The notes beneath the pieces are model-generated. The model had not been told where the DNA came from. It ran no database searches and saw only the letters and a program-made list of their open reading frames with translations. Below are positions 26,550 through 36,515 of a stretch of 64,000 nt of DNA, one piece after another. The stretch lies in NCBI RefSeq assembly GCF_900129585.1, contig NZ_FQWF01000001.1, positions 124,001 to 188,000 of the forward strand, written 5' to 3'. The stretch is from Flavobacterium micromati. GTDB lineage: Bacteria; Bacteroidota; Bacteroidia; Flavobacteriales; Flavobacteriaceae. A program made the position numbers and the translations under genes. Within the stretch, counting starts at the first letter, position 1; every line of letters starts with the position of its first letter.

Positions 26550-27569
26550 ATGAATAACACTACTCTAAAAGAAATTGCGAATCAGCTTGGGATATCAATT
26601 ACTACGGTTTCAAAAGCATTAAAAGGATATGCTGATGTTAGCGCAGCGACAAAGAAAGCCGTAGTCGATTTAGCGCAAAAAACGCATTACAGTCCCAACA
26701 GTTTTGCTGTAAATCTAAGAACTAAAGAATCTAAAACCATAGGTCTAATAATTCCAACTTTAGTGCACGATTTTTTTTCAACTGTAATTCAAGGTATTCT
26801 TGAAGAGGCAGACAAGAGAGATTATCTTGTAATTATTTTACAATCTAATGAAAAATTAGAATTTGAAAAAAAACAAATTGATTTATTATTAAATAAAAGA
26901 GTTGATGGAATACTGATGTCTTTATCAAATGAAACAGGTGAATTTCAACATTTAAATTCGATTATTAATCACGAAACACCCTTAGTTTTATTTGATAAGA
27001 TAGCAAAACTTGTTAACTGTTCAAAAGTAACTATCAACGACCGTAAAGCGTCTTATGATGCGGTTTGCTATCTTGTAAATAAAGGTTACAAAAAGATTGC
27101 TCATTTTCGAGGATCATATATGCCACAAAATTCGATTGACCGCTTTTTAGGATACAAAAAAGCGCTTGAAGACAACAATATTATTTATGACCCTTCGCTG
27201 GTTTTTTTATGCGAAAACAATAATGATTTTGATGATGGTTATGAAAATGCAAAAAAAGCACTTAATCAACATCCTGATATAGACGCCATTTTTGCCATTA
27301 CAGATTTAGTAGCGATTGGAATTATAAAATACTGTAATGAAATAGGGATTTCGATACCTAATCAAATAGCCGTTTTAGGTTTTAGTAATTGGTTTATGTC
27401 CAGTGTAATAACGCCTAAACTTTCAACAGTAGATCAGCCAGGATTTGAAATTGGTAAACAATCTGCAGCTATTTTATTTGATGAAATCAAATCTAAAAAA
27501 AGTAATACCGCTGTTACTTTTCAGTCAATTGAATTACCAACTTATGTAATAGAACGAGAATCAACATAA
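26550..27569 (+). CDS. LacI-family transcriptional regulator (first of tandem pair)
   Basis: 339 residues from ATG 26550. A longer reading from TTG 26481 would place the operator inside the coding sequence and adds non-conserved residues before the HTH, so it is rejected. HTH: LKEIANQLGISITTVSKALKGY with the LacI hinge NLRTKESKTIGLI, followed by a periplasmic-binding-protein-like sensor with NKRVDGILMS and AVLGFSNWFMSSVITPKLSTVDQPG. It probably binds the CGAAAACGTTTTCG palindromes of this region and senses a sugar or sugar phosphate. Closely related to the next gene. Confidence 0.92.
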   Translation: MNNTTLKEIANQLGISITTVSKALKGYADVSAATKKAVVDLAQKTHYSPNSFAVNLRTKESKTIGLIIPTLVHDFFSTVIQGILEEADKRDYLVIILQSNEKLEFEKKQIDLLLNKRVDGILMSLSNETGEFQHLNSIINHETPLVLFDKIAKLVNCSKVTINDRKASYDAVCYLVNKGYKKIAHFRGSYMPQNSIDRFLGYKKALEDNNIIYDPSLVFLCENNNDFDDGYENAKKALNQHPDIDAIFAITDLVAIGIIKYCNEIGISIPNQIAVLGFSNWFMSSVITPKLSTVDQPGFEIGKQSAAILFDEIKSKKSNTAVTFQSIELPTYVIEREST

Positions 27570-27767
27570 ATGTTTGTGCGTAGTATTAACAATCTTTTTA
27601 AAAATAGCAATTCTACATTAAAAATAATTTTTGATTAGTAATTCTAAAACCGACTAATTTTAATATCTTGTGTTCTAAATTTATAGTTAGGGATCATCAA
27701 CAATAATTGTTACATTAGGATTTTTATATAAAAATTCACAATAAAATTATTATCTGAAAATCGGTTT

Positions 27768-28799
27768 ATGAAAGACATTACTCTTAAAGAAATTGCCTCT
27801 AAATTAGGAATTTCGATTACTACAGTATCAAAAGCACTAAAAAATTATCACGATGTAAGCGATAAAACTAAAAACGCAGTTGTTGCGCTAGCCAAAGAAT
27901 TACAATACACACCAAATAGTTTTGCGGTAAATTTACGAACCAAAGAATCAAAAACTATTGGCTTAATAGTGCCTGAGTTAGTGCATCATTTTTTTTCAAA
28001 TGTAGTCAACGCAATTATCGATGAAGCCGAAAAAAATGGATATTTAGTCATTATATTGCAGTCGAATGAAAGTCTTGCTTTAGAAAAAAAACAAATAGAA
28101 CTACTTATCAACAAAAGAGTTGATGGGATTATTATGTCGTTGTCTAATGAATCTAATAATGATGCACATATTAGGGAGATAGTTGATAGAAAGATACCAT
28201 TTGTAATGTTTGATAAAATTGCCAAACTGTCTAAATGTTCGAAAGTAATTATAAACGATCAGAGCGCAGCTTTTAACGCAGTTCAACATTTAATTGATGT
28301 GGGTTGTAAACGCATAGCTCATATCAGAGGCCCAATTAACCCTCAAAATTCTGTAGACAGATACATTGGTTACAAAAAGGCATTAGAAAAAAATAATATT
28401 CCGTTTGATTCTACTTTAGTCTATACCTGTGAGAAAGTTAACTTTGAAGAAGGAAAATATTTTGCTGAACAAATTATTAACGAACACGCTGATATTGACG
28501 GTATCTTCGCAATCACCGATTTAGTAGCTGTGGGTGTTCTAGCTTATTTAAACGAAAAGAAAATTAATATTCCAGCGCAGGTCGCAGTCATTGGGTTTAG
28601 TAACTGGTTTATGTCACAAGTTTTAACTCCAAAATTAAGCACCGTTGACCAACCAAGTCGCGAGATGGGCATTGAATCTTTTAATCTATTATTAGAAGAA
28701 ATGACTTGCTATAAAGAAGGTTTAGTATTTACACCAAAAACAATAGAGCTTAAAACCAGAACAATAATCAGGGAATCTTCAATGAGAAAACTGATGTAA
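27768..28799 (+). CDS. LacI-family transcriptional regulator (second of tandem pair)
   Basis: 343 residues. HTH LKEIASKLGISITTVSKALKNYHDVSDKTK is almost the same as in the preceding gene: the recognition helix ISITTVSKALK is identical, as is the hinge segment NLRTKESKTIGLI. The sensor domain diverges more but keeps NKRVDGIIMS and VIGFSNWFMSQVLTPKLSTVDQPS. This indicates duplication followed by change of ligand while keeping the DNA site. No perfect palindrome precedes it; only a weak GAAAATCGGTTT lies just before the ATG. Converges with queG, with a 7 bp gap. Confidence 0.92.
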   Translation: MKDITLKEIASKLGISITTVSKALKNYHDVSDKTKNAVVALAKELQYTPNSFAVNLRTKESKTIGLIVPELVHHFFSNVVNAIIDEAEKNGYLVIILQSNESLALEKKQIELLINKRVDGIIMSLSNESNNDAHIREIVDRKIPFVMFDKIAKLSKCSKVIINDQSAAFNAVQHLIDVGCKRIAHIRGPINPQNSVDRYIGYKKALEKNNIPFDSTLVYTCEKVNFEEGKYFAEQIINEHADIDGIFAITDLVAVGVLAYLNEKKINIPAQVAVIGFSNWFMSQVLTPKLSTVDQPSREMGIESFNLLLEEMTCYKEGLVFTPKTIELKTRTIIRESSMRKLM

Positions 28800-28806
28800 C
28801 AAAAAG

Positions 28807-29727
28807 CTATTGTAAAAAATCAATATTTCTTTTTATTCCTTTATATTTAGCTCTTTTTAAGGGTGAATTTTTAAAAACGACTCTAAAAGTTTCCTCGGTT
28901 ATTTCAGTCCATTCCTTTTTGGACATTGTTAGTAAATTTGGGTTTGGACTAAACAAAGGCTCGTTGTGAGATTTAGAAAACTTATTCCAAGGACAAACGT
29001 CTTGACATATATCGCAACCAAAGGCCCAATCATCAAATTTACCTTTCATCTCATCAGGAATATTCTCCTTTAACTCAATTGTAAAATAGGATATGCATTT
29101 ACTTCCATCAACTACATACGGAGCTACGATTGCTTCAGTGGGACAAGCGTCAATACAAGCGGTACATGTGCCACAATGATCAGTGGTTGCATAGTCGTAC
29201 TCCAGATCGAGATCAATAATTAACTCGGCGATAAAATAAAAGGATCCAACTTTTTGAGTCAGAAGATTGCTATTTTTACCAACCCATCCTAATCCGCTTT
29301 TCGCTGCCCAAGCTTTTTCTAAAATTGGTGCCGAATCGACAAAGGCCCGTCCCGCGACTTCGCCAATTTCACTCTGTATTGAAAATAATAATTCTTTCAA
29401 CTTATCTTTAACTACATGATGATAGTCCTCGCCATACGCATATTTAGCTATTTTGTATGATTCGCTACCTTGAAAATCTTTTGGATAATAATTAAATAGC
29501 AATGAGACAACACTTTTAGCATCATCGACAAGCAACGTGGGATCGAGCCTCGTATCAAAATGATTATCCATATACGACATTTGACCATTTTGATTTTTAT
29601 TCAGCCAGTCTTCGAGTCGTGGCGCTTCTTTTTCAAGATAGCCTGCTTTAGAAATACCGCATGATAGAAAACCCAAGCGTTTGGCTTCAGATTTAATAAA
29701 TTGAGTATTTGAAATTTTAGAAATAAT
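28807..29727 (-). CDS. queG: Epoxyqueuosine reductase, start codon unusual
   Basis: Final step of queuosine tRNA modification (epoxyqueuosine to queuosine), a cobalamin/4Fe-4S enzyme of the cytosol. Two ferredoxin-type clusters are visible: [15 protein letters not shown] and [12 protein letters not shown]. The clear reading frame continues upstream of the TTG at 29676 through [17 protein letters not shown], the expected conserved N-terminus, yet has no ATG, GTG or TTG before a stop. The best candidates are two tandem ATT codons (29727-29722), giving about 306 aa, a normal length. With TTG 29676 it is 289 aa and lacks the first helix. The start is therefore uncertain; function is firm. Confidence 0.88.
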   Translation of the reverse strand: MISKISNTQFIKSEAKRLGFLSCGISKAGYLEKEAPRLEDWLNKNQNGQMSYMDNHFDTRLDPTLLVDDAKSVVSLLFNYYPKDFQGSESYKIAKYAYGEDYHHVVKDKLKELLFSIQSEIGEVAGRAFVDSAPILEKAWAAKSGLGWVGKNSNLLTQKVGSFYFIAELIIDLDLEYDYATTDHCGTCTACIDACPTEAIVAPYVVDGSKCISYFTIELKENIPDEMKGKFDDWAFGCDICQDVCPWNKFSKSHNEPLFSPNPNLLTMSKKEWTEITEETFRVVFKNSPLKRAKYKGIKRNIDFLQ

Positions 29728-29830
29728 AAAAGAAATAAGGATTAAACGGTTTAACGTATTTAAATTAAAAAAGGTATTTATGAAAGAAGCTTAGAAAAAT
29801 AAAAGTTCGCATTCAATTCTCCAAATTTAT

Positions 29831-30853
29831 TTAAAATAAACCGCCTTGAATATTTTTATTTAGTTTTCCCAAATGCTTGTATGCTTTGTCGGTAACTTCT
29901 CTACCTCTTGGTGTTCTCATAATGAATCCTTCTTGAATTAGAAAAGGCTCGTAAACTTCCTCGATCGTTTCACTACTTTCAGATACAGCTGTAGCTAGTG
30001 TCGATAGACCAACCGGTCCGCCTTTAAATTTGTCAATGATGGTATTCAATATTTTATTGTCCATTTCATCTAGTCCGTGCGCATCAACATTTAAAGCTTT
30101 GAGCGCATATCTAGCAATTTCAATATCAATAGTTCCATTACCTTTTATTTGTGCAAAATCGCGAACCCTGCGCAAAAGTGCATTTGCAATTCGCGGCGTA
30201 CCTCTGCTTCTACCCGCAATTTCTATTGCAGCATCCAGCGAAATAGGCATTTTAAAAATTGAGGCACTTCTCTCTACTATTGTCGTTAGTAATTCAGTGG
30301 TGTAATACTGCAATCTTGAAGCAATCCCAAAACGAGCTCTCATTGGAGCAGTCAATAGTCCTGATCTGGTAGTAGCACCTATTAAAGTGAACGGGTTTAA
30401 ATTGATCTGAACTGTTCGTGCATTTGGCCCTGATTCTATCATTATATCGATTTTAAAATCTTCCATTGCAGAATATAAATATTCTTCAACAATAGGACTT
30501 AAACGATGGATTTCATCTATAAATAAAACATCTCTTTCTTCAAGATTAGTAAGTAATCCAGCAAGGTCTCCTGGTTTGTCTAAAACCGGACCTGAAGTAA
30601 TTTTTATGCCTACTTGCAACTCATTAGCAAGAATATTAGCTAAAGTTGTTTTGCCTAATCCTGGAGGTCCATGAAAAAGAGTGTGATCAAGAGCTTCATT
30701 TCTTTGATTAGCAGCTTGTACAAAAACTTTTAAGTTTTCTAATATTTGGTCTTGACCTGCAAAATCATCAAAAGAAAGCGGTCTTAATCTTTTTTCAAGA
30801 TCAAATTCCTCCGCATTAAGACCATCTGATGTAGGATCTAAATTTTCGTTCAT
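29831..30853 (-). CDS. ruvB: Holliday junction branch migration helicase RuvB
   Basis: 340 residues from ATG 30853; the in-frame TTG/ATG region up to 30913 adds a hydrophobic, non-family leader, so the shorter start is chosen. RuvB AAA+ motor: Walker [10 protein letters not shown], Walker B LFIDEIHR, sensor GATTRSGLL, arginine finger region MRARFG, and C-terminal winged helix [13 protein letters not shown]. It drives branch migration with RuvA during recombination repair. It lies 80 bp after ctaD in the same direction, and 103 bp upstream of the queG ATT candidate. Confidence 0.97.
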   Translation of the reverse strand: MNENLDPTSDGLNAEEFDLEKRLRPLSFDDFAGQDQILENLKVFVQAANQRNEALDHTLFHGPPGLGKTTLANILANELQVGIKITSGPVLDKPGDLAGLLTNLEERDVLFIDEIHRLSPIVEEYLYSAMEDFKIDIMIESGPNARTVQINLNPFTLIGATTRSGLLTAPMRARFGIASRLQYYTTELLTTIVERSASIFKMPISLDAAIEIAGRSRGTPRIANALLRRVRDFAQIKGNGTIDIEIARYALKALNVDAHGLDEMDNKILNTIIDKFKGGPVGLSTLATAVSESSETIEEVYEPFLIQEGFIMRTPRGREVTDKAYKHLGKLNKNIQGGLF

Positions 30854-30932
30854 AAAACAAAGATAGAGTAAAGTTACAAGTAAAAAAAAATGCCTTCCTG
30901 ATAAGAAAGACATTTTATATTATTATCAAAAA

Positions 30933-32726
30933 TTAATGGTGTAACGCTTCTTCACCCGGTTTCATCGGTACATTTTGAGGTACAAAATCTACATCATGAT
31001 GAGGATTACTGTAATCGTACGGCCATCTATAAACCTCTGGAAGAGCACCTGGCCAGTTTCCATGTATGTGTTCTACAGGAGCAGTCCACTCTAAAGTATT
31101 TGATTTCCATGGATTTTGTACTGATCTTTTACCGTAGAAAATACTAGCAAAAAAGTTATACAAGAAAATTAATTGGAAAGCACCACCTACTAAAGCAAAC
31201 ATTGTAATTAATACATTTACATTTTGCAAATCATCAAATAATGGAAAATTAGTGTTAGTGTAATAACGTCTTGGTAAACCAGCTAACCCTATAAAGTGCA
31301 TTGGAAAAAATACTCCATACGAACAAATAGCAGTTACCCAAAAGTGCACATATCCCATGTTCTTATTCATCATTCTTCCATACATTCTAGGAAACCAGTG
31401 GTAAACACCAGCAAACAAGCCATATAAAGCTGATATACCCATTACCAAGTGAAAGTGAGCAACAACAAAATAAGTATCGTGAACGTTAATATCTAAAGTA
31501 CTGTCTCCAAGAATAATCCCTGTTAATCCCCCAGATATAAATGTTGATACAAAACCAATAGAGAACAACATAGCTGGATTGAACTGCAAATTACCTCTCC
31601 ACAATGTTGTTATCCAGTTAAAAGCTTTTACTGCTGAAGGTATTGCAATCAACAGTGTTGTAAAAGTAAATACTGAACCTAAAAATGGATTCATACCAGA
31701 AACAAACATGTGGTGACCCCAAACGATAGTCGATAAAAATGCAATTGCTAAAGTAGATATAATCATCGCCCTGTAACCAAAAATTGGCTTACGAGAACTG
31801 GTTGCTAGAACCTCAGACACAATACCCATTGCTGGTAAAATAACGATATATACTTCAGGATGGCCTAAAAACCAAAATAGGTGTTCAAACAATACAGGCG
31901 AACCACCTTGATAATGTAAAACCTCTCCAGCAATATAAATATCAGATAAGAAAAAGGACGTACCAAAACTTCTATCAAAAATCAACAACAATGCCGCTGA
32001 TAATAAAACAGGAAATGATACAACTCCAATAATAGCTGTTACAAAAAACGTCCAAATTGTTAATGGAAGTCTAGTCATAGACATTCCTTTAGTTCTCAAA
32101 TTGATAACGGTTACTATATAATTTAATGATCCCATTAATGAAGATGCAATGAATATAGCCATCGATACTAACCATAGTGTCATTCCACTACCTGATCCAG
32201 GAATTGCTTGTGGTAATGCACTCAACGGTGGATAAATTGTCCAACCTGAAGATGCTGGACCAGCCTCGACAAATAAGGAACTTAACATAATAACTGCTGA
32301 TATAAAAAACAACCAGTAAGAGATCATGTTCATGAAACCAGATGCCATATCACGAGCTCCAATTTGCAGTGGGATCAATAAGTTACTAAACGTTCCGCTA
32401 AGACCAGCGGTTAGAACAAAGAAAACCATTATTGTTCCGTGAATAGTAACAAGGGCTAAGTAAATATCATTAGCCATTACTCCGTTTGGAGCAAACTTGT
32501 CACCAAGTATTATATTAAAAATTCTAAATGATTCTTCTGGCCATGCTAGCTGCATTCTAAATAAAAGAGAGATCGCAACTCCTATGACTCCCATAAGTAT
32601 ACCTGTTATAAGGTATTGCTTGGCAATCATCTTATGATCTGTACTAAAAATATATTTAGTAATGAAAGTTTGCTTATGATGTTCGTGTTCGTGATCTATT
32701 GCGTGATCGTGACCTTCTGCTGACAT
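30933..32726 (-). CDS. ctaD: Cytochrome c oxidase subunit I
   Basis: 597 residues, at least 12 membrane helices. Haem-copper ligands are visible: HPEVY with the following helix (CuB His and cross-linked Tyr of the A-type K channel, WFLGHPEVYIVILP), WGHHMFVSGMNP (CuB His pair), and HFHLVMG (haem a and a3 ligands). A His-rich N-terminus (HDHAIDHEHEHH) precedes helix 1. It reduces O2 to water in the inner membrane. Last of the eight-gene leftward respiratory operon, 30 bp after subunit II. Confidence 0.97.
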   Translation of the reverse strand: MSAEGHDHAIDHEHEHHKQTFITKYIFSTDHKMIAKQYLITGILMGVIGVAISLLFRMQLAWPEESFRIFNIILGDKFAPNGVMANDIYLALVTIHGTIMVFFVLTAGLSGTFSNLLIPLQIGARDMASGFMNMISYWLFFISAVIMLSSLFVEAGPASSGWTIYPPLSALPQAIPGSGSGMTLWLVSMAIFIASSLMGSLNYIVTVINLRTKGMSMTRLPLTIWTFFVTAIIGVVSFPVLLSAALLLIFDRSFGTSFFLSDIYIAGEVLHYQGGSPVLFEHLFWFLGHPEVYIVILPAMGIVSEVLATSSRKPIFGYRAMIISTLAIAFLSTIVWGHHMFVSGMNPFLGSVFTFTTLLIAIPSAVKAFNWITTLWRGNLQFNPAMLFSIGFVSTFISGGLTGIILGDSTLDINVHDTYFVVAHFHLVMGISALYGLFAGVYHWFPRMYGRMMNKNMGYVHFWVTAICSYGVFFPMHFIGLAGLPRRYYTNTNFPLFDDLQNVNVLITMFALVGGAFQLIFLYNFFASIFYGKRSVQNPWKSNTLEWTAPVEHIHGNWPGALPEVYRWPYDYSNPHHDVDFVPQNVPMKPGEEALHH

Positions 32727-32756
32727 ATATCTTTACTTTAAATTTTCTTATTATTA

Positions 32757-33914
32757 TTATTTCATTGCCATTTTTACAACAGCAGTAGTATCATTAGTTT
32801 TTGTCGAATCTAACTTAACTCCACCTTCAACGCCGGCGGGAGCCGCTTTAGCTTCCTTAACTTGACTAACTAATAACGCTTGCTCGCTCACCCATTTTTT
32901 ATAATCCTCGGGCGTATCAACAATAACCTTCATTTGCATATTATAATGTGACGCACCGCAAATTTTATTACAAAGTAATAGGTAATCAAAAGTATACGGA
33001 TCCAGCGCTGTTTCCCCTTTTGCAACAAGCAGTAAACTTTTCTTCGCTCTTAAATCATTAATATTAGCAACCTTCTTGATCATATATGGCAACTCTCTAT
33101 ATTCATCAGTTGTTAAAACTGGTGTAAAAGCAAATTCAGTTACCATTCCAGGTACACAATTCATTTGAGCCCGAAAATATGGAAAATATGCAGAGTGAAG
33201 GACATCTTGCGACCTCATTTTGAAGTGAATTTTCTTTCCTTTTGGGATGTGCAATTCAGTGACTACAATGTCGTCTTGTGAATACGGATCAGCCATATCA
33301 ACACCAAGACTATTGACCCCTTCAATTAATCTAACATTTGCTTTCCCTAGAACATTATCTTCCCCAGAGTATCTCGCTTTCCAGTTAAACTGTTGCGCAT
33401 ATATCTCTATAACGATAGTATCCTCGTCTTCATCAACAAACATAATGTTTGTCCAAGCATATAAACCGTATAGGATCAAACCTGCTAAGACTACGGCAGG
33501 AATACCACTCCAGATCGCTTCTAATTTATTATTGTCAGCGAAGAAAAGTGCTTTTGTGTCTTTGGTACCGCGGTATTTAAATGCGAAATAATGTAGTAGC
33601 GCTTGCGTAATAGCCTGCACAATAAATATTAAAACCCAAGTTATATTCATCAACCTATCCACTTCTAAACCATGTTCTGATGCCGGCGTATGCAATACTA
33701 AAGGGCCCCACTTAAACAATCCATATATAAAAAATATATATATAAAAGCTAAAAACCCAAAATTTAAATAACCTTGAATATTATTATCCACATCAGTAGC
33801 TACTTCTGACTTATCGGGATTTGCTCCAACTTGCGTTAGATCGAATATTTTAGTCAATTGCCATAAAGCAACAGCTAATAAAACTAAAACTATAATTACC
33901 AACAAACTTGTCAT
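32757..33914 (-). CDS. ctaC: Cytochrome c oxidase subunit II (CuA)
   Basis: 385 residues, longer than classical subunit II because of an extra N-terminal membrane segment and a C-terminal Ala/Lys-rich tail. CuA ligands appear as HSAYFPYFRAQMNCVPG and CNKICGASHYNMQM, giving the expected His, two Cys, His and Met. No fused cytochrome c domain is present, so it is not a caa3-type subunit. It accepts electrons, here probably from the Alternative Complex III cytochrome subunits encoded upstream. 19 bp after actF. Confidence 0.96.
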   Translation of the reverse strand: MTSLLVIIVLVLLAVALWQLTKIFDLTQVGANPDKSEVATDVDNNIQGYLNFGFLAFIYIFFIYGLFKWGPLVLHTPASEHGLEVDRLMNITWVLIFIVQAITQALLHYFAFKYRGTKDTKALFFADNNKLEAIWSGIPAVVLAGLILYGLYAWTNIMFVDEDEDTIVIEIYAQQFNWKARYSGEDNVLGKANVRLIEGVNSLGVDMADPYSQDDIVVTELHIPKGKKIHFKMRSQDVLHSAYFPYFRAQMNCVPGMVTEFAFTPVLTTDEYRELPYMIKKVANINDLRAKKSLLLVAKGETALDPYTFDYLLLCNKICGASHYNMQMKVIVDTPEDYKKWVSEQALLVSQVKEAKAAPAGVEGGVKLDSTKTNDTTAVVKMAMK

Positions 33915-33933
33915 CTGTTTTTTACTTTAAATA

Positions 33934-35406
33934 TTAATAATGAAAATGTTTACTTTCTTCAATGAAAGGATTTCTTTTAGGCAACAATGGTACTTTAGTC
34001 ATAGCTGTGAATACTACGAAAATGAATAACCCAAGAAAAAATAAGATTGAAGCTATTTCAGAAATTCCTATAAACCATCTATCACCAACCGTGCCAGGCA
34101 TAATCATTATAAAGAAATCAAGATAATGACCAACCAATATTACTACTCCCGCCATAACAAGAACCCAGCTAATTCTTTTGAAATCAGTATTAATTAATAT
34201 CAATAATGGAAATACAAAGTTCATTACAACTGCGCCAAAAAACGGCAAATTATAAACATCTATTCTAGTAACGTAATAAGTAACCTCTTCAGGAATGTTA
34301 GCATACCAAATAAGCATATATTGGCAAAACCACAAGTAAGTCCAAAAAACACTAAAACCAAACATAAATTTCGCAAGATCATGAATGTGACTAGTATTTA
34401 CATGTTCTAATGCACCTTTTGATTTCAGGTATAAAGTAACTATAGCAATTGTAGTTACGGCGCTCACCAAAAAGCTTGAAAGTACATACCAACCAAACAA
34501 TGTACTAAACCAGTGCGGATCTATCGACATAATCCAATCCCAAGACATTATTGACTCCGTTACAATAAAGAATACTAAAAACAAAGCTGAAAGTTTAAAA
34601 TTCTTTTTGTAGAAAAGATTATCGTTAGCATCATCTTGTGCTAAACAATTTTTTCTAGAATAGTATCTATAAAGATTCCAACCTACTAAAAATATAGCTG
34701 CTCTAACAATCCAGAAAGGAAAGTTTAAGTATCCTGCTTTGTTTGCAATTAATTTATCTGTTGCTACAACCTCAGGATCCATCCAAATAAATAAATGATT
34801 TATATGCAAACCTGATAATAATAAAAACAAAAAGAAAATAACTGAACCTACTGGCAGATAAGCTGTAATGCCTTGCATAACTCTAAAAAGAACTGGAGAC
34901 CAACCTGCCTGAGCCACTTGTTGAATAGCATAAAAAGCTAAAACACCAAGCGAAATAAGCATAAAAAAGATACATGCAACATAAAATGCTGACCATGGTT
35001 TGTTTTGCAATTGGTGAAGAACATGAGTTAAATGCTCAGTATGTTCTTCCTCTGCTGTCATCACGTGCGCTTTTTCCCTACCTTTAGTTAAATCTGATAG
35101 CGGTAAAACTTGCACCTCTTTAATTGAGTCAGCAGCATCAACACCAACAGGCGCTTCAGCATGAGATGCCTCAACTTTATCATCAACAGCTAACTCAGTG
35201 TGACTGACAGCATCTCCGTGATGGGTTGCTGAAGCCGATGCTTCATGTTTTGACCCACCATGTTCGCCATGACTTTCTGCTGCAAGAAGCTTCTCAACTT
35301 CTTGAATATCTTTTGGTGCAGAATAAAAACCATACCCTATACCTAATATACCTAAGGCCATTAAGATGTAGGAAAGTGTTTTTAATTTACTTGAAAATGT
35401 ATACAT
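33934..35406 (-). CDS. actF: Alternative Complex III quinone-binding subunit ActF
   Basis: 490 residues from ATG 35406 (MYTFSSKLKTL); an upstream TTG-type start at 35433 adds nine non-conserved residues. About ten membrane helices of the NrfD-like fold, with an unusual soluble insert after helix 1 (about residues 35-120), rich in His, Ala and Glu (SHGEHGGSKHEAS). It is a membrane subunit of the quinol:cytochrome c/oxygen oxidoreductase. Position directly after actE and before ctaC matches the Bacteroidota ACIII-oxidase gene order. Confidence 0.92.
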   Translation of the reverse strand: MYTFSSKLKTLSYILMALGILGIGYGFYSAPKDIQEVEKLLAAESHGEHGGSKHEASASATHHGDAVSHTELAVDDKVEASHAEAPVGVDAADSIKEVQVLPLSDLTKGREKAHVMTAEEEHTEHLTHVLHQLQNKPWSAFYVACIFFMLISLGVLAFYAIQQVAQAGWSPVLFRVMQGITAYLPVGSVIFFLFLLLSGLHINHLFIWMDPEVVATDKLIANKAGYLNFPFWIVRAAIFLVGWNLYRYYSRKNCLAQDDANDNLFYKKNFKLSALFLVFFIVTESIMSWDWIMSIDPHWFSTLFGWYVLSSFLVSAVTTIAIVTLYLKSKGALEHVNTSHIHDLAKFMFGFSVFWTYLWFCQYMLIWYANIPEEVTYYVTRIDVYNLPFFGAVVMNFVFPLLILINTDFKRISWVLVMAGVVILVGHYLDFFIMIMPGTVGDRWFIGISEIASILFFLGLFIFVVFTAMTKVPLLPKRNPFIEESKHFHY

Positions 35407-35433
35407 ATCTATTACGATCAGTTTGTTCAACAA

Positions 35434-35982
35434 TTATAATTTTTCTTTTAGTTTGATAACGTAAGAAGCTACCAACCAGCGTTCATGCTGATCCAATTGA
35501 TTTGAGTAAGCACCCATGGAATTCAAACCATAAGTCATCACGTGATATATACTTCCTTCATTAATCACTCTATCCTTATAACTAGGAATACCTAGTAATT
35601 TTCCTTGAGTAACTAATTTGCCTTTACCATTACCTTCGTTACCATGACAAATCGCACAATATATCTCGTATAATTCTTTAGATTTACCAAAGTCTTTTTC
35701 CGAAATCGTATCTAGTGGTGAAATTGAATTTAATTTTGCTAAATCGTAACCTTCTGTTGAATTTTCATACCCGTAAGGAACGAAACCTCTTTTGATTGTA
35801 CCACTAGCTGGAAGTTGCCCTTCTTTACCATTCTTAAATGCAGTCGATTCGGCATATGTGTCATACCCAATATGCTCATACATGTTTGGAAAATACTGAT
35901 AGTTTGGTGCCAAAGTGTCATGGCATGATGAAACTAAAATTGTTATTCCAAAAAGAAACGTTATTTTATAAATACTTTTCAT
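35434..35982 (-). CDS. actE: Alternative Complex III monohaem cytochrome c subunit ActE
   Basis: 182 residues. Lipoprotein signal with lipobox VSSC (Cys near 20) and one c-type haem motif CAICHGNEGNGKG near residue 112, with a distal Met in the C-terminal half. The N-terminal region PNYQYFPNMYEHIGYDTY is typical of ActE in Bacteroidota. It carries electrons on the periplasmic side between ActA and the oxidase. 8 bp after actD. Confidence 0.93.
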   Translation of the reverse strand: MKSIYKITFLFGITILVSSCHDTLAPNYQYFPNMYEHIGYDTYAESTAFKNGKEGQLPASGTIKRGFVPYGYENSTEGYDLAKLNSISPLDTISEKDFGKSKELYEIYCAICHGNEGNGKGKLVTQGKLLGIPSYKDRVINEGSIYHVMTYGLNSMGAYSNQLDQHERWLVASYVIKLKEKL

Positions 35983-35990
35983 ATCTCTAA

Positions 35991-36515
35991 TTAATGCTTA
36001 TCTATTACTTTGACTTCTATAGCTCCAGTATTTTGAAAGAAAGAAATTAATTCTTCTTCATTATCTCTTACAGCCACTTCCATTAAAAAATGATCATCTG
36101 TAGTTCTTACATCTGGATTTTCTGCTTGCTTAAAAGGCCATAATTTACTCCTCATGTAAAAGGTAATTACCATTAAATGCGCCGCGAAAAAAACAGTTAG
36201 TTCAAACATAATTGGAACAAACGCCGGCATATTTTCAAGATAACTAAAACTTGGTTTTCCACCAATATCTTGCGGCCAGTCTTGGATCATTATGTAATAC
36301 ATCATCCATGTTCCAAACGAAAGACCAACACATCCGTATAAAAATGAACATATAGCTAATCTTGTAGGTGCAAGACCCAATGCCTTATCCAAACCGTGAA
36401 CAGGGAAAGGAGTGAAAACTTCTTCAATATGATGATTAGCTGCTCTAGTTGTTTTAACCGCATCCATCAAAATATCATCGTCATTATAAATGGCGTATAT
36501 TACTTTATTACTCAT
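35991..36515 (-). CDS. actD: Alternative Complex III subunit ActD (DUF3341)
   Basis: 174 residues with two membrane helices (about 58-80 and 100-122) and soluble ends. The N-terminus YAIYNDDDILMDAVKTTRAANHHIEEVFTPFPVHG (shown in part: VFTPFPVHGLDKALG) is the DUF3341 pattern. Its start overlaps the end of actC by 8 bp. A structural ACIII subunit with no cofactor. Confidence 0.93.
   Translation of the reverse strand: MSNKVIYAIYNDDDILMDAVKTTRAANHHIEEVFTPFPVHGLDKALGLAPTRLAICSFLYGCVGLSFGTWMMYYIMIQDWPQDIGGKPSFSYLENMPAFVPIMFELTVFFAAHLMVITFYMRSKLWPFKQAENPDVRTTDDHFLMEVAVRDNEEELISFFQNTGAIEVKVIDKH

Noticed and set aside
30854..30913. RuvB start at 30913
   Set aside because: Adds a hydrophobic leader absent in RuvB; the family-like MNENLDP start is at 30853.
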